From NCBI RefSeq assembly GCF_005503625.1, contig NZ_SCMX01000006.1, positions 87,202-151,201 of the forward strand: DNA of 64,000 nucleotides. The letters run 5' to 3'. Of the stretch, positions 63,095-64,000 are shown piece by piece (the first letter of the stretch is position 1; each line of letters starts with the position of its first letter). The translations under genes and the position numbers were made by a program. Source of the DNA: Cupriavidus sp. 2SB (GTDB lineage: Bacteria > Pseudomonadota > Gammaproteobacteria > Burkholderiales > Burkholderiaceae). The notes below the pieces were generated by a model. That model saw nothing but the letters and a program-made list of their open reading frames with translations. It had not been told where the DNA came from and searched no databases.

Positions 63095-64000
63095 TCAGCT
63101 CCCATTGGCTAAATCTGCCGAATGCTCGCTGCCCAGAGACAAGTCCACCTCCCTCTCCTTCATCCTCAGTGCCCTGGCCTGCTTGCGTACGCGCGTTTCG
63201 TTAAGGGCAACGGGAATAAGGTTTGCGACAGCGGCGCACATCTCTAGACACTCCGTAGCAAACTCAAATTTGAGCGGATGCGCCTCGGTGTTCTCAACGT
63301 AAGGTCCATTCCAGCGCTTCCCGCACAGCACGATGAAGTGCTCTCTCCCTTTCCACACAGACTGCACACTTAGACCCTGTTTCAGCTTGTTCCGAAGCTT
63401 CCTCGTGCGGATGAACCACTCAGGGTAGCCAGGCAGATGCTCAGCGATCAGCTTCCCGACGCCAGCGCCGCTTCGCCAGATGTCATCCGGCGCGCACGTT
63501 GACATCGAAGCTCGAGAGCCAACACCTTGCTGCTGGGCATGAAGAATGGCTTTGTACGTACAATCTTGAAAGCAGCGCACCGAGTACAGAAGAATCTTCC
63601 AACTCAAGCTCATACGCGTCCACGCGTGTGCCGTAGACAAACTCCCTTGCTGCTTCAACTTTCCAAGTTCGTCACCGGCCGCGCCGATTTCATCGGCCTT
63701 CCTCGTGCGGATGAACCACTCAGGGTAGCCAGGCAGATGCTCAGCGATCAGCTTCCCGACGCCAGCGCCGCTTCGCCAGATGTCATCCGGCGCGCACGTT
63801 GACATCGAAGCTCGAGAGCCAACACCTTGCTGCTGGGCATGAAGAATGGCTTTGTACGTACAATCTTGAAAGCAGCGCACCGAGTACAGAAGAATCTTCC
63901 AACTCAAGCTCATACGCGTCCACGCGTGTGCCGTAGACAAACTCCCTTGCTGCTTCAACTTTCCAAGTTCGTCACCGGCCGCGCCGATTTCATCGGCCTT
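63095..64000 (-). CDS. Hypothetical protein with tandemly repeated 100-residue unit, partial
   Basis: I do not recognise this protein. The frame is open to the right edge, so the N-terminus is missing. It contains a 100-residue unit (KQQGSLSTAHAWTRMSLSWK through PGYPEWFIRTRKADEIG) encoded twice by identical DNA, then a single C-terminal region (VWKGREHFIVLCGKRWNGPY and LEMCAAVANLIPVALNETRV). The 300-bp period is a multiple of three, so the frame stays open. The C-terminal half contains helices with basic residues (RVRKQARALRMKEREVD). Function unknown. Confidence 0.5.
   Translation of the reverse strand, partial: KADEIGAAGDELGKLKQQGSLSTAHAWTRMSLSWKILLYSVRCFQDCTYKAILHAQQQGVGSRASMSTCAPDDIWRSGAGVGKLIAEHLPGYPEWFIRTRKADEIGAAGDELGKLKQQGSLSTAHAWTRMSLSWKILLYSVRCFQDCTYKAILHAQQQGVGSRASMSTCAPDDIWRSGAGVGKLIAEHLPGYPEWFIRTRKLRNKLKQGLSVQSVWKGREHFIVLCGKRWNGPYVENTEAHPLKFEFATECLEMCAAVANLIPVALNETRVRKQARALRMKEREVDLSLGSEHSADLANGS
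63398..64000. repeat. Exact 300-bp direct tandem repeat
   Basis: 63398-63697 and 63698-63997 are identical, and the last three bases of the window begin another copy or its flank. Recent duplication, continuing tandem amplification or a misassembly could explain it. Confidence 0.9.

Overview
The window looks like part of a replicon from a Burkholderiales bacterium, most probably Cupriavidus or a close relative. The evidence is the sulfonate catabolic cluster at the left edge, the GshA-type glutamate-cysteine ligase, MHS-type transporters, an OmpC-type porin and a DUF3701-type integrase. There are no rRNA, tRNA, replication or ribosomal genes, so it reads as accessory DNA from a secondary chromosome, megaplasmid or genomic island. 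Base composition is mosaic, with an AT-rich stretch near 10.2-11.1 kb.

Layout. (1) 1-6.95 kb: a dihydroxypropanesulfonate (DHPS)/sulfolactate cluster (suyB partial, suyA, then hpsP-U-O-N-like genes) facing a divergent LacI-type regulator with two matching operators. (2) 6.95-15.5 kb: a Tn7-like transposon encoding TnsB, TnsA, two TnsD/TniQ-like proteins and a TnsC-like protein whose Walker A and B motifs both look destroyed. Three spaced TTTGTCAAA repeats lie at its TnsB end and a broken tnsB remnant sits inside it. (3) 15.5-24.6 kb: gene debris, a large tyrosine recombinase and small hypothetical genes, including a two-gene unit under an almost perfect LexA box and an H-NS-type protein. (4) 24.6-29.6 kb: transporter, LysR regulator, porin and M20 amidohydrolase on one strand. 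(5) 30.2-37.5 kb: an orphan Dam-type methylase, a MerR/old-yellow-enzyme pair, and a TetR-controlled hydrolase-SDR-cupin unit. (6) 37.9-43.7 kb: a seven-gene same-strand run that joins a periplasmic-type GMC dehydrogenase (with TAT subunit and cytochrome c) to glyoxalase I, glutamate-cysteine ligase and glyoxalase II. (7) 44.8-62.8 kb: a catabolic island with two acetylene-hydratase-like Mo/W enzymes, an aldehyde dehydrogenase, an acetate-type symporter, an acyl-CoA synthetase, an enoyl-CoA hydratase, a GSH-type isomerase, an SDR, a quinone reductase, and HxlR, TetR and MarR regulators. Four promoters in this island carry the same 20-bp palindrome. (8) 63.1-64 kb: an ORF with an exact in-frame 300-bp tandem repeat running off the right edge.

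The two best candidates for something undescribed are the Tn7-like element with a degenerate TnsC and doubled TniQ, and the hydratase island. In the island both large enzymes keep the Fe-S cysteines, the adjacent Asp and the metal-ligand Cys that define acetylene hydratase, surrounded by genes that could take an aldehyde or carboxylic acid product to an acyl-CoA.
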